A stretch of DNA of 64,000 bases, from the NCBI RefSeq assembly GCF_014196345.1, contig NZ_JACIDN010000001.1, forward strand, positions 310,001 through 374,000, given 5' to 3'. The notes beneath the pieces are model-generated. The model ran no database searches. It was not told where the DNA came from and saw only the letters and a program-made list of their open reading frames with translations. This DNA comes from Methylobacterium brachythecii (lineage in GTDB: Bacteria > Pseudomonadota > Alphaproteobacteria > Rhizobiales > Beijerinckiaceae). The translations under genes and the position numbers were made by a program. Below, piece by piece: positions 43,189-52,172 of this stretch (position 1 is its first letter; each line of letters starts with the position of its first letter).

Positions 43189-46044
43189 TTACTCTGCCGC
43201 TGCCTGGGCGATACGGGTCAGGGAGAAGTCCTCCTCGTAGAACTTCGCCTGCCAATCCGACGGACGATTGGTCCGCCGCACCTGCACTGCCGTCACCTTG
43301 TATTCAGGGCAGTTGGTCGCCCAATCCGAATAGTCCGTGGTGATGACGTTGGCGCCGGTCTTGGCGTGGTGGAAGGTGGTGTAGACCACACCCGGCTGCA
43401 TCCGCTCGGTGATCCTCGCCTTGAGGGCGATGTCGCCGGAACGGCTCTCCAGGGCGACGAGATCGTCGTTGACGATGCCGCGCAGCTCGGCGTCGAACGG
43501 GTGGATCTCCAGCACGTCCTCCTCATGCCAGCGCGAGTTCTCCGTGCGGCGGGTCTGCGCGCCGACATTGTACTGCGACAGGATGCGGCCGGTGGTGAGG
43601 ATCAGCGGGAACTTGGCGCCGGTCCGCTCGTCGGTGGCGACGTATTCCGTGATCATGAAGCGACCCTTGCCGCGCACGAACCGGTCGACGTGCATCATCG
43701 GGGTGCCGTTCGGCGCCTTCTCGTTGCACGGCCACTGGATCGAGCCGAGCTCGTCGAGCTTGGCATAGGAGACGCCAGTGAACGTCGGGGTCAGCCGGGC
43801 GATCTCGTCCATGATCTCGCTCGGGTGGTCGTAGTGCATCTCGTAGCCGAGCGCCTTGGCGAGCAGGATGGTGCCCTCCCAGTCGCCGTAGCCGCCGAGC
43901 GGCGACATCACCTTGCGGACGCGGCTGATGCGGCGCTCGGCATTGGTGAAGGTGCCGTCCTTCTCGAGGAACGACGCGCCCGGCAGGAAGACGTGGGCGT
44001 ATTTCGCGGTCTCGTTCAGGAAGATGTCCTGGATCACGATGCACTCCATGGCCTTGAGGCCGGAGGTCACGTGATGGGTGTCGGGATCGGACTGCGCGAT
44101 GTCCTCGCCCTGAATGTACATGCCCTTGAATGAGCCATCGACGGCCTCGTCCAGCATGTTGGTGATGCGCAGGCCCGGCTCGTTCGAGAGCTTGGCGCCC
44201 CAGAGAGCCTCGAAGGTCTCGCGGGTGGCGTCGTCCGAGACGTGGCGGTAGCCGGTGAGCTCGTGCGGGAACGAGCCCATGTCGCAGGAGCCCTGCACGT
44301 TGTTCTGGCCGCGCAGCGGGTTCACGCCGGCGCCTTCCTTGCCGATGTTGCCGGTGGCCATGGCGATGTTGGCCATGCCCATCACCATGGTCGAACCCTG
44401 GCTGTGCTCGGTCACGCCCAGGCCGTAGAAGATGCCGGCATTGCCGCCGGTGGCGTAGAGGCGGGCTGCAGCACGCAGATCCGCCGCGTTGACGCCCGTG
44501 TACTGCTCGGATGCCTCCGGCGAGTGGCGCTCGTCGGCGATGAAGCGAGCCCAGGACTCGAACTCGGCGAGGTCGCAGCGCTCGCGGACATAAGCCTCAT
44601 CGACCAGACCCTCGGTGACGATGGTGTGGGCGAAGGCGTTGATGAAGGCGACGTTGGAGCCCGGCTTCAGCGGCAGGTGGTAGTCGGCCTTGATGTGGGG
44701 CGACTTCACGAGGTCGATCTTGCGCGGATCGGCGACGATGAGGCGGGCACCAGCGCGCAGGCGCTTCTTCATGCGTGAGCCGAAGACCGGGTGGCCGTCC
44801 GTCGGGTTGGCGCCGATGACGAGGATGACGTCGGCGTACTCGACCGACTTGAAGTCCTGCGTGCCGGCCGAGGTGCCGAGCGTCGACATCAAGCCGTAGC
44901 CGGTCGGGGAGTGGCAGACGCGGGCGCAGGTATCGACGTTGTTGTTGCCGAAGGCGGCGCGGACGAGCTTCTGGACGAGGTAGGCTTCCTCGTTCGTGCA
45001 GCGCGACGAGGTGATGCCACCGACCGAGTCGCGGCCATACTTGGCCTGGATGCGCTTGAACTCGGACGCGGCGTGGTTGATCGCCACCTCCCAGCTCACC
45101 TCCTGCCAGGGATCCGTGATCTTTTCGCGGATCATCGGCTTGGTAATGCGGTCCTTGTGGGTGGCGTAGCCGTAGGCGAAGCGGCCCTTGATGCAGCTAT
45201 GGCCCTCGTTCGCCTTGCCGTCCTTGTAGGGCACCATGCGGACGATCTGGTCGCCCTGCATCTCGGCCTTGAAGGCGCAGCCGACACCGCAATAGGCGCA
45301 GGTCGTCACGGCCGAGTGGTCGGGCTGGCCGAATTCGTGGATCGACTTTTCCTGCAGAGTCGCGGTCGGGCAGGCCTGCACGCAGGCGCCGCAGGACACG
45401 CACTCGGACTGCATGAAGTTCGTCGGACCGGCGGCGACGCGGCTGTCGAAGCCGCGGCCCTCGATGGTCAGCGCGAAGGTGCCCTGCACCTCCTCACAGG
45501 CGCGGACGCAGCGGTTGCAGACGATGCACTTCGACGGGTCGTAGGTGAAGTAGGCGTTCGACTCGTCCTTCGGCAGGTAGCGCTCGGAGGTCGGCTTGAC
45601 GTGGTTGTCGCCATCGTAGCCGTAGCGGACGTTGCGCAGGCCCACCTGCCCGGCCGTGTCCTGCAACTCGCAATCGCCGTTGGCGGCGCAGGTCAGGCAG
45701 TCGAGCGGGTGATCGGAGATGTAGAGCTCCATCACGCCCTTGCGAAGGCGTGCCACCTTCGGCGTCTGCGTATGGACGACCATGCCTTCTTCGGCCGGCG
45801 TCGTGCAGGAGGCCGGGGTGCCGCGGCGGCCCTCGATCTCGACGAGGCACATGCGGCACGAACCGAAGGGCTCCAGCGAGTCGGTCGCACAGAGCTTCGG
45901 GATCTTGGTGCCCATCTGCATCGCAGCGGCCATCACCGAGGTGCCGGCGGGGACGGAGACCTGCTCGCCGTCGATGGTGAGCGTCACCGTCTTCTCGCTG
46001 ACGCGGATCGGCGTGCCGTAGTCGATTTCCTTGATGAGGGTCAT
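43189..46044 (-). CDS. fdsA: NAD-dependent formate dehydrogenase alpha subunit (molybdopterin, Fe-S)
   Basis: The product is 951 residues. The N-terminus holds a 2Fe-2S site (C52, C63, C66, C80), a His-Cys 4Fe-4S site (H112, C116, C119, C125), two 4Fe-4S sites (C173, C176, C179, C183 and C215, C218, C221, C225) and the cofactor-proximal cluster (C249, C252, C256, C284). C377 in ARVCHSPTG is the expected metal ligand, followed by the catalytic-site His378. This is the FdsA/Fdh2A layout: formate is oxidised to CO2 at a bis-MGD centre and electrons pass to the beta subunit. Cys rather than Sec is used. It is the third gene of fdsGBAD. Confidence 0.96.
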   Translation of the reverse strand: MTLIKEIDYGTPIRVSEKTVTLTIDGEQVSVPAGTSVMAAAMQMGTKIPKLCATDSLEPFGSCRMCLVEIEGRRGTPASCTTPAEEGMVVHTQTPKVARLRKGVMELYISDHPLDCLTCAANGDCELQDTAGQVGLRNVRYGYDGDNHVKPTSERYLPKDESNAYFTYDPSKCIVCNRCVRACEEVQGTFALTIEGRGFDSRVAAGPTNFMQSECVSCGACVQACPTATLQEKSIHEFGQPDHSAVTTCAYCGVGCAFKAEMQGDQIVRMVPYKDGKANEGHSCIKGRFAYGYATHKDRITKPMIREKITDPWQEVSWEVAINHAASEFKRIQAKYGRDSVGGITSSRCTNEEAYLVQKLVRAAFGNNNVDTCARVCHSPTGYGLMSTLGTSAGTQDFKSVEYADVILVIGANPTDGHPVFGSRMKKRLRAGARLIVADPRKIDLVKSPHIKADYHLPLKPGSNVAFINAFAHTIVTEGLVDEAYVRERCDLAEFESWARFIADERHSPEASEQYTGVNAADLRAAARLYATGGNAGIFYGLGVTEHSQGSTMVMGMANIAMATGNIGKEGAGVNPLRGQNNVQGSCDMGSFPHELTGYRHVSDDATRETFEALWGAKLSNEPGLRITNMLDEAVDGSFKGMYIQGEDIAQSDPDTHHVTSGLKAMECIVIQDIFLNETAKYAHVFLPGASFLEKDGTFTNAERRISRVRKVMSPLGGYGDWEGTILLAKALGYEMHYDHPSEIMDEIARLTPTFTGVSYAKLDELGSIQWPCNEKAPNGTPMMHVDRFVRGKGRFMITEYVATDERTGAKFPLILTTGRILSQYNVGAQTRRTENSRWHEEDVLEIHPFDAELRGIVNDDLVALESRSGDIALKARITERMQPGVVYTTFHHAKTGANVITTDYSDWATNCPEYKVTAVQVRRTNRPSDWQAKFYEEDFSLTRIAQAAAE

Positions 46045-46054
46045 CGTGTGTTCC

Positions 46055-47620
46055 TCACTCGGCGGCCACGGGGAAGGACTGCTGTCCCGGGCCCGTGAAA
46101 TCTTCGGGGAAAAAGTTGATCGCGCTCATCACCGGCATGGGAGTCAAACCCCCCATGGCGCAGAGCGATCCATCGGTCATGATCTCGCAGAGATCCTTGA
46201 CCAGCTCGACATGGGCCTCGGCGCGCTCGCCGCGGATGACCTTGTCCATGGTCTCGACACCGCGCGTCGCACCGATGCGGCAAGGGGTGCACTTGCCGCA
46301 GGATTCGGCGGCGCAGAACTCGAAAGCGAAGCGGGCTTGCTTGGCCATGTCGACGGTGTCGTCGAAGACCACGATGCCGCCATGGCCGACGAGACCCTTG
46401 GCCGCCGCCATCTTCTCGTAGTCCAGCGGCGTATCGAGCAGGCTGTCGGGGAAGTAGGCGCCGAGAGGGCCGCCGACCTGAACCGCGCGCACCGGTCGTC
46501 CCGACAGCGTGCCGGCGCCGAAATCCTCGATCACCTCGCGGATGGTGATGCCGAAGGCATACTCGATCAGGCCGCCCTGCTTGATGTTGCCGGCGAGCTG
46601 GATCGGCAGTGTGCCGAGCGAGCGACCCATGCCGTATTCGGCATAGGCCTTGGCGCCGTGCTCCAGGATCCACGGCACGGCCGTGAAGGTCATGACGTTG
46701 TTGACGAGCGTCGGCTTGCCCAGGAAGCCCTTGAGTGCCGGGATCGGCGGCTTGGCGCGTACGATGCCGCGACGGCCCTCGAGGCTCTCCAGTAGCGAGG
46801 TCTCCTCGCCGCAGATATAAGCGCCTGCGCCGAGGCGGACCTCCAGATGGAAGGTCTTGCCCGAGCCCATGATGTTCTCGCCGAGCGTGCCCGCCTTGAC
46901 GCCGTTGGCGATGGCATCGCGCATCGTGCGGAAGGCCTGCGGGTACTCGGAGCGGCAATAGATGTAGCCGCGGGTGGCGCCAACCGCGACCGCAGCGATG
47001 GTCATGCCCTCGATCAGGTTGAAGGGGTCGCCCTCCATCATGATCCGGTCTGCGAAGGTGCCGGAATCGCCTTCGTCCGCGTTGCAGACCACGTATTTCC
47101 GCTCGTCCTCGGCGAGCATCACCGTGTTCCACTTGATGCCGGCCGGGAAGCCCGCGCCACCGCGACCGCGGAGGCCCGAATCCTTCACCTGGGCGACGAC
47201 GTCCTTGGCGTCCATCTTCAGTGCGGCTTCGAGACCGCGATAGCCGCCATGGGCGCGGTAATCCTCGACCGAGACCGGATCGACCACGCCGCAGCGGTGG
47301 AAAGTGATACGGTGTTGACGCTTGAGGAAGGGGATTTCTTCCGGCTTGCCGAGGCGCAGCGCATGCTCGCCACCCTCATGCAGGCCGGCATTGAGCAGAC
47401 CCTCGACGTCGGCCGGGGTCACCGGGCCGTAGGCGATGCGTCCCTCGGCCGTGGCCACCTCGACCATCGGCTCCAGCCAGAGCAGGCCGCGGGTGCCGGT
47501 GCGGACGATCTCGACGTCGAGACCGCGCTGCTCGGCGCCGTTGAAGATCGCGCGAGCGACACGGTTGGCGCCGAGACCCAGCGCGACGGCGTCCTGCGGA
47601 ACGTAGATCTTGATGCTCAT
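46055..47620 (-). CDS. fdsB: NAD-dependent formate dehydrogenase beta subunit
   Basis: The product is 521 residues, with an N-terminal thioredoxin-like part and then a NuoF-like domain: GLRGRGGAGFPAGIKW binds NADH and FMN, NADEGDSGTFADR lies in the same pocket, and ESCGKCTPCRIG binds a 4Fe-4S cluster. It moves electrons from the alpha subunit through FMN to NAD+. It starts 10 bases upstream of fdsA and overlaps the gamma-subunit stop by four bases. Confidence 0.95.
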   Translation of the reverse strand: MSIKIYVPQDAVALGLGANRVARAIFNGAEQRGLDVEIVRTGTRGLLWLEPMVEVATAEGRIAYGPVTPADVEGLLNAGLHEGGEHALRLGKPEEIPFLKRQHRITFHRCGVVDPVSVEDYRAHGGYRGLEAALKMDAKDVVAQVKDSGLRGRGGAGFPAGIKWNTVMLAEDERKYVVCNADEGDSGTFADRIMMEGDPFNLIEGMTIAAVAVGATRGYIYCRSEYPQAFRTMRDAIANGVKAGTLGENIMGSGKTFHLEVRLGAGAYICGEETSLLESLEGRRGIVRAKPPIPALKGFLGKPTLVNNVMTFTAVPWILEHGAKAYAEYGMGRSLGTLPIQLAGNIKQGGLIEYAFGITIREVIEDFGAGTLSGRPVRAVQVGGPLGAYFPDSLLDTPLDYEKMAAAKGLVGHGGIVVFDDTVDMAKQARFAFEFCAAESCGKCTPCRIGATRGVETMDKVIRGERAEAHVELVKDLCEIMTDGSLCAMGGLTPMPVMSAINFFPEDFTGPGQQSFPVAAE

Positions 47621-48090
47621 GCCCGCGACTCCTTCAGCGCGGCTTCGAGGCCGTCGGCGGTGAGACGCGCGAGGGGCTCCTCGCCGATCATCGCGGCGGG
47701 GCCGTTGGCGCAGAGGCCAAGGCAGTAGACCGGCTCCACGGTGACGTCGCCGTCAGAGGTGGTGCCATGCCAGTCGACACCCAGACGTTGCAGGATTTCG
47801 CCATGCAGCTTGTCCGAGCCCATCGCCTGGCAGGCTTCGGCGCGGCACAGCTTCACCTGGTGACGGCCGGCCGGCGCCTTGCGGAAGTCGTGATAGAAGG
47901 TGATGCAGCCGAAGACCTCGGCCTTCGACAGGTTCAGCGCATCGGCGATCAGCGGCACAGCCGCCTCGTCGACGTAACCGAACTCTTCCTGCAGAGCGTG
48001 CAGGATCGGGAGCGTCGCACCTTCGAGATGCTTGTGCTCGGCGACGATCCCAGCGGCGCGGTCAGCGCTCCAAGGCTCGGGACTTGCCAT
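47617..48090 (-). CDS. fdsG: NAD-dependent formate dehydrogenase gamma subunit
   Basis: ATG at 48090 gives 157 residues; the upstream TTG is less likely. The NuoE-like thioredoxin fold has FGCITFYHDFRKAPAGRH and the four 2Fe-2S ligands in KLCRAEACQA and YCLGLCANGP. It is the first gene of the operon fdsGBAD (fdh2CBAD in Methylobacterium). GGAAAGC lies just upstream. The 98 bases before it, toward the quinoprotein gene cluster, are AT-rich and carry an inverted repeat. Confidence 0.94.
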   Translation of the reverse strand: MASPEPWSADRAAGIVAEHKHLEGATLPILHALQEEFGYVDEAAVPLIADALNLSKAEVFGCITFYHDFRKAPAGRHQVKLCRAEACQAMGSDKLHGEILQRLGVDWHGTTSDGDVTVEPVYCLGLCANGPAAMIGEEPLARLTADGLEAALKESRA

Positions 48091-48103
48091 GCTTTCCAAC
48101 CCA

Positions 48104-48129
48104 AATTGGTCTTGTTCTAAAAGCCAATT
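48104..48129 (-). promoter_or_regulatory. Inverted repeat in the fds operon promoter region
   Basis: AATTGG (48104-48109) and CCAATT (48124-48129) pair across 14 bases, in an AT-rich stretch (48101-48170) directly upstream of fdsG. It could be an operator for a LysR-type regulator or part of the promoter. Evidence is symmetry and location only. Confidence 0.4.
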
Positions 48130-48188
48130 GAACAGGAAAGGCGATATAATTCAATCAAGCGGACCCGTCATTCGACAAAGGAATCCTG

Positions 48189-49178
48189 TCAAGCACGGTC
48201 GGTCTGCGGGAGGCGGGTGGCTTCCAGGCCCGGCATGAGGTGCATGACCGAGCGGGCATATTCGTATTTCGCCACCGCGATGCCGTTGGTCCAGTCCGGC
48301 AGCGGCACGGCCATCAGCTCGGTGATGTCGAGGCCGCGCTCGAAGCCGTCGCCGATCTGCGCCTCGATGGTGTCGAGCCAGCGCTGGGTCTGCTCGATGC
48401 CGCGCGCGCCCGGCTCCACAGGGCCGTGCCCCGGTACGAGCAGCTTGTGGCCGATCCCCTTCAGCCGCTCCAAGGAGCTGCGCCAGGTGTCGATCTTGGC
48501 ATCAGGCGTGGTCGCGGCGCGATCGAGGAAGACCAAGTCCCCAGGGAAGAGCAGCCCTGTGCTCTCTTCATAGAGGCAGAGGTCCTCGCTGGTATGGCCG
48601 GCGAGCGGCATCAGCCGGAAGCTGCGATTTCCTACCGCCTCGACGCCCTCGCTCACCTCGCGGCCGGGCTGGGGGACGTCGGTCCCGCGCATCCAGTCGC
48701 CGGCGACCCGGTACATCGCGTTGGTGAGGTCGTTGCCGATCGTCTTGAGGTCGGCGGTGAGCGTCTTGCCCGCCGACACGGTGCCGCTGTCGAAGGCGGT
48801 GGCGCCGAGCACGTGGTCGGTATGGTAATGCGTCAGGTAGACGCGCACGACCGGCTTGCCGGTGAGTTCGACCGCCTTGGCCTTCAGCGCCTCGCCGTAG
48901 CGGTGCGAGGGGCCGGCATCGATCAGCACCGTGCCCTCGCTCGTGTCGAAGATGGTGATGTTGGCGATGGCGCCGCCATTCTTGGCGGTGATCGGCTCGG
49001 GCAGGCCGTAGATCGTCCAGACGCCGGGCGCGATCACGACCGGGTTCAGGGCGTATTTGAGCACGGCCGCCTCGGCCGCCCCCGGAATCACGGGCAGCGT
49101 CGCCGCGGCGAGGCCGAGGGCGAGCCATTCGCGGCGATTGATGCCGGACATGAGCGATCCTGCTGTCGTCGAGGTCAT
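48189..49178 (-). CDS. Quinoprotein relay system zinc metallohydrolase (MBL fold)
   Basis: The product is 329 residues. Its ATG overlaps the SoxYZ-like gene's stop (ATGA), fixing the start. INRREWLALGLAAATLPV has an Arg pair and hydrophobic core, so export by Tat is likely. THYHTDHVLG is the zinc motif HxHxDH; AGHTSEDLCLY, LFPGDLVFLDRAA and PGHGPVEPG carry the further His and Asp ligands. Such enzymes recur in quinoprotein alcohol-oxidation clusters with a SoxYZ-like protein, where their exact substrate is unknown. It is the last of nine genes running from the dehydrogenase. Confidence 0.85.
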   Translation of the reverse strand: MTSTTAGSLMSGINRREWLALGLAAATLPVIPGAAEAAVLKYALNPVVIAPGVWTIYGLPEPITAKNGGAIANITIFDTSEGTVLIDAGPSHRYGEALKAKAVELTGKPVVRVYLTHYHTDHVLGATAFDSGTVSAGKTLTADLKTIGNDLTNAMYRVAGDWMRGTDVPQPGREVSEGVEAVGNRSFRLMPLAGHTSEDLCLYEESTGLLFPGDLVFLDRAATTPDAKIDTWRSSLERLKGIGHKLLVPGHGPVEPGARGIEQTQRWLDTIEAQIGDGFERGLDITELMAVPLPDWTNGIAVAKYEYARSVMHLMPGLEATRLPQTDRA

Positions 49179-49963
49179 AGCCGGCCCTCCCGCATGCGTG
49201 GAGCCGCGGCCGGAATCGGGACGGTGGCCTTGAAGTCACCGCCGTTGTTGTCGCGCGCCGCGACCTTCAGGACCTGGCCGTCCTTCGGGATCTCGGGAAG
49301 CAGCGTCAGGGTCGGGTTGGCCGCGATCGCCTCGCTGAGCTGCAGCTTGGCCAGCGGCGCGCCGCTGGCATCGGTCACGTTCAGGGTCTCGATGAAGAAA
49401 GCCGGGATGTTGGCGATCATGCCGTTATCCATCGGGTGGAGCAGGCGCATCCGCACGCGGGCACCGCCATCCGCCTCGCGCCAGGCGCGTGCGCGGATCT
49501 CGCCGACATGCTCCCAATCGATCTTGGCGATGACCGCCGGCGGCACCGAGCAGCCGCCGCCGGCCGCATCGAGATAGCGGCCGCCGACATACCAGGTGTC
49601 GCCCTGGCGCGCGGCGGCTCGGACCGGCGTGCCCTGCTCGATCTTCTGGCGATAGACCACAAAGGGCTGTGCCGCGATCGGCTCCATGCGCAGGGGCTGC
49701 GGGAAGGGATGCAGGTCGACGATGACCAGGATCTCGTCGACCTGGCCGAGAGCGCGGGCATCGATGGTGATCGGAACCTGGGTCTGGTTCTCGGTGACCG
49801 GCGGCAGGATTACCTGCACGCGATCGTCGAACACCACCGTGCGCCCGGAGAGGTAGCGCTTGGAGAGATCGTTCCACATCGGCGAATCGAGGGGGTCGCG
49901 CGTCGTGGTCTCCGCCGCCACGGCCGTGGCCGGGGAGGGCGATTTCCGGAATGGGACCATCAT
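49175..49963 (-). CDS. Quinoprotein-associated SoxYZ-like carrier protein
   Basis: The product is 262 residues. The N-terminal half is SoxY-like and ends in the swinging-arm-like AAGGGCSVPP, whose Cys would carry a bound group; the C-terminal half is SoxZ-like (VRMRLLHPMDNGMIANIPAF). Fused SoxYZ proteins are periplasmic parts of quinoprotein systems. The N-terminus VPFRKSPSPATAVAAE ends like a signal peptide but has no hydrophobic core, which is odd. The start has GAGGTG upstream. It lies between the rhodanese-like protein and the MBL hydrolase genes. Confidence 0.82.
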   Translation of the reverse strand: MMVPFRKSPSPATAVAAETTTRDPLDSPMWNDLSKRYLSGRTVVFDDRVQVILPPVTENQTQVPITIDARALGQVDEILVIVDLHPFPQPLRMEPIAAQPFVVYRQKIEQGTPVRAAARQGDTWYVGGRYLDAAGGGCSVPPAVIAKIDWEHVGEIRARAWREADGGARVRMRLLHPMDNGMIANIPAFFIETLNVTDASGAPLAKLQLSEAIAANPTLTLLPEIPKDGQVLKVAARDNNGGDFKATVPIPAAAPRMREGRL

Positions 49964-50184
49964 GGCGGCGTCACCTCGTCCATTCTCTTCTCGGTCGGGC
50001 GCCCGTCATCGCGCGTCTTGGCCCGGCCAACCTGCATCATGCTGCGACAACCGTTGCGCGTCATCCAACCCATTGGTCGATGATGGTGCAGTCGCGCATC
50101 GTCTCTACCAACTGATCGGTAGACGTGCGAGCCGGTGCCGGCAAGGAATTTTACTTCCGGTTTGCGTCCTCATGCGAGCCGGCC

Positions 50185-50757
50185 TCAATGGCCCGCCAGC
50201 GCCGGGACCGGCGTCGGCGTGGCTTCGATCAGGGCTCGGTCGGCGTCGTTCCAGCCGTCGCTGCCATCGGCGTACCAGTAGACGCGGCTGTAGCCGAGTT
50301 CCGAGGCCCGCTTCACCGCGTTCCAGGACATCCAGCAATCGGCCTTGCAGAAGATGATCAGTGGTTGCGCCTTGTTGCCTTTCGTGAGCCGGCTCAATGC
50401 ATCGCTGAAATAGGCGGCGAGCCGCGGTTCGACTTGGCCTGTGCCGGTATTGGGAAGCCAGGTCGCGCCGGGAAGGGTCTCGTGCTTGTCGACCATGCGC
50501 CATCCGCCGGTGGCCGGATCGTAGCCGCCGCGCTGGGGCATCACGTCGACGAGGATCGCGCCCTTTTTCGTGAGCGCGTCGACCTCCGGAGTCTCGACCC
50601 GCTTGCCACCCTGCACGGGCAGATTCACCGGCGAGCGGTAGTTCTGCATCCGGTAGCCGGTAGTCTCGTCGTTGTCGAAGGCGCTCAACTCCGTTCCGGC
50701 CCCGAGCAATGTGAGGCAGGCGATGCCGATGGCGGCGGCGAGCAGGCGCGATCTCAT
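50185..50757 (-). CDS. PQQ-dependent catabolism-associated rhodanese-like protein (CXXCW family)
   Basis: From ATG at 50757 the product is 190 residues with a signal peptide (LLAAAIGIACLTLLGAG). The core ILVDVMPQRGGYDPATGGWR and GATWLPNTGTGQ leads to the active-site-like LIIFCKADCWMSWNAVKRA, with the Cys-x-x-x-Cys-Trp pair, and VYWYADGSDGWNDA, typical of this rhodanese-related family found next to PQQ alcohol dehydrogenases. It probably handles sulfur or thiols in the periplasm. The start follows the cytochrome b561 stop by three bases. Confidence 0.88.
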   Translation of the reverse strand: MRSRLLAAAIGIACLTLLGAGTELSAFDNDETTGYRMQNYRSPVNLPVQGGKRVETPEVDALTKKGAILVDVMPQRGGYDPATGGWRMVDKHETLPGATWLPNTGTGQVEPRLAAYFSDALSRLTKGNKAQPLIIFCKADCWMSWNAVKRASELGYSRVYWYADGSDGWNDADRALIEATPTPVPALAGH

Positions 50758-50760
50758 CAA

Positions 50761-51360
50761 CTACCCCGGCGTCTGGGTCGGGCCTCGTCCGCCGAGCATC
50801 CGCCCGAGTGTGGCGTCACCCGCGCGGGTTTGATGCAGCAGGGCCGCGGCGACGTGAAGGGCGATCGCGCCGGCGAGCACGAAGGCCATCTTGTCATGAA
50901 TGGTGGAACTCGCCGCGTAAAGCAGCTCCTGCTTGGTCTCGAAGAGCTTGGGGATGACGGGGAGCCCGAAGACGGTGACCGGCCGCGCATAGGCGAGGGA
51001 GCGCAGGATGCCGGAGATCGGCATCAGCAGCGTCGCCGCGATCAGGCAGGCGTGGAGCGTGATCGCGCTGCGGCGCTCCCAGCGGCGATGCGGTCCGGCG
51101 GGCTCGGGAAAGCCTTCGCGCCAGCGCCAGGCAACGCGCGCCAGCGCCAGCGCGAAGACCAGCATTCCGAAGGATTTGTGGATCTGGACGTAGGGCGCCT
51201 TCCCGGCACCGGACGGCAGCGTCTGAAGCCAGAAGCCGTAGCCGAGGAGGCCGAGTACGCCGAGCCCGACCAGCCAGTGCAGCAGGAGTGTCGGCGCGCT
51301 CAGGCGCATCCCCCCGTTCCTCGGCTCGGCGATGTCAGGGCCGCTCGCGCTGATGCTCAT
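50761..51360 (-). CDS. Cytochrome b561 family membrane protein
   Basis: The product is 199 residues with four membrane helices. Heme-ligand candidates are the His residues in TLLLHWLVGLG, YVQIHKSFGM, ITLHACLIAAT and IALHVAAALLHQ, as in cytochrome b561 (CybB-like). It could pass electrons between the quinone pool and the quinoprotein electron-transfer chain. Its start lies inside the 3' end of the preceding gene (26-base overlap), so the two are coupled. Confidence 0.87.
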   Translation of the reverse strand: MSISASGPDIAEPRNGGMRLSAPTLLLHWLVGLGVLGLLGYGFWLQTLPSGAGKAPYVQIHKSFGMLVFALALARVAWRWREGFPEPAGPHRRWERRSAITLHACLIAATLLMPISGILRSLAYARPVTVFGLPVIPKLFETKQELLYAASSTIHDKMAFVLAGAIALHVAAALLHQTRAGDATLGRMLGGRGPTQTPG

Positions 51361-51685
51361 CCTGCTCCACCGGTCTCATGTGATGGAGGTGCCGGAACTC
51401 GCGCTTCTCCGTCACCATGGTGCAGTCACGCTCGTCCTCGGTGTCGGGGCAGAGGATCTCGACGCCGTCCGGGTAGTGCGTGACGTTCTCACAGGTCGCG
51501 AAGAACCGGTCCCTCCCGTCCTTCTCCGAGATCTCGAGCCCGCTGGTCCCGCATTCGGTCTTCAGCAGGAGCATCCGCCGGATCTGGTACTCCTTGACGG
51601 TGGCCCGCGCGGTGATCGGCCACGTGACCGCGAGCAGAAGGCCCGCGATCACCGGAAGCGTGCGATCGAAGGGGCCGCCGCTCAA
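51335..51685 (-). CDS. Hypothetical secreted protein of the quinoprotein operon
   Basis: The product is 116 residues, starting with TTG at 51685 that overlaps the pedF stop (TTGA). The N-terminal hydrophobic stretch (LPVIAGLLLAVTWPI) may be a signal peptide or anchor. The mature part has four Cys (TECGTSG, ATCENV, ILCPDTEDERDC) and may be disulfide-bonded. I recognise no family; its place between pedF and the cytochrome b561 gene suggests a role in the same electron pathway. Confidence 0.65.
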   Translation of the reverse strand: MSGGPFDRTLPVIAGLLLAVTWPITARATVKEYQIRRMLLLKTECGTSGLEISEKDGRDRFFATCENVTHYPDGVEILCPDTEDERDCTMVTEKREFRHLHHMRPVEQDEHQRERP

Positions 51686-52131
51686 TTGACCTTCGCCGCC
51701 AGGGCGGGATCCTTCTGGGCCTCGCTTTCGATGTAGGTGCGGATCGCCCAGATGGCTTCCTGGCTCAGGATCTCGCCGAAGGGAGGCATCCGGTAGCGGC
51801 CGTCGCGCTGGGCGCCGCCGCGGACGCGGGTCAGGAAGTAGGTGTCGGTCGCCTCGCTCTTCTCGAGCTCGCGCAGGTCGGGCGCCATGCCGCCGGACTT
51901 GGCATCGAGGCCATGGCAGCGAGCGCAGTTCTTGTTGTAGCCCGAGGCGCCGATCTCGATCGCCTTCGGATTGCCCTCGTAGGGGTTCTTCTCGCGGTCG
52001 GTGTCGCCGAGAGACTCGAGACCCGTCGTGTCGATCGGCGAGGGGGCGCCGTCGCCATGGGCGTGGACGAGGGCCGGGGCCGCCATCAGCAGCGGTGCGC
52101 CGATGAGAAGCACCTTCAGAAGTTTGGACAT
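51682..52131 (-). CDS. pedF: Cytochrome c-550, PedF type
   Basis: From ATG at 52131 the product is 149 residues with a signal peptide (cleavage near LVHAHG). PIDTTGLESLGD and EIGASGYNKNCARCHG are the PedF signature: C69, C72 and H73 bind heme c, and Met in YRMPPFGEI is the likely sixth ligand. It is the direct electron acceptor of quinoprotein ethanol dehydrogenases such as ExaA and PedE. It lies three genes downstream of the dehydrogenase. A hypothetical gene starts in its stop codon. Confidence 0.92.
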   Translation of the reverse strand: MSKLLKVLLIGAPLLMAAPALVHAHGDGAPSPIDTTGLESLGDTDREKNPYEGNPKAIEIGASGYNKNCARCHGLDAKSGGMAPDLRELEKSEATDTYFLTRVRGGAQRDGRYRMPPFGEILSQEAIWAIRTYIESEAQKDPALAAKVN

Positions 52132-52172
52132 GGTCGCTACCCTTCTTCTTGTTGGGAAGATCGTCGGGATGG

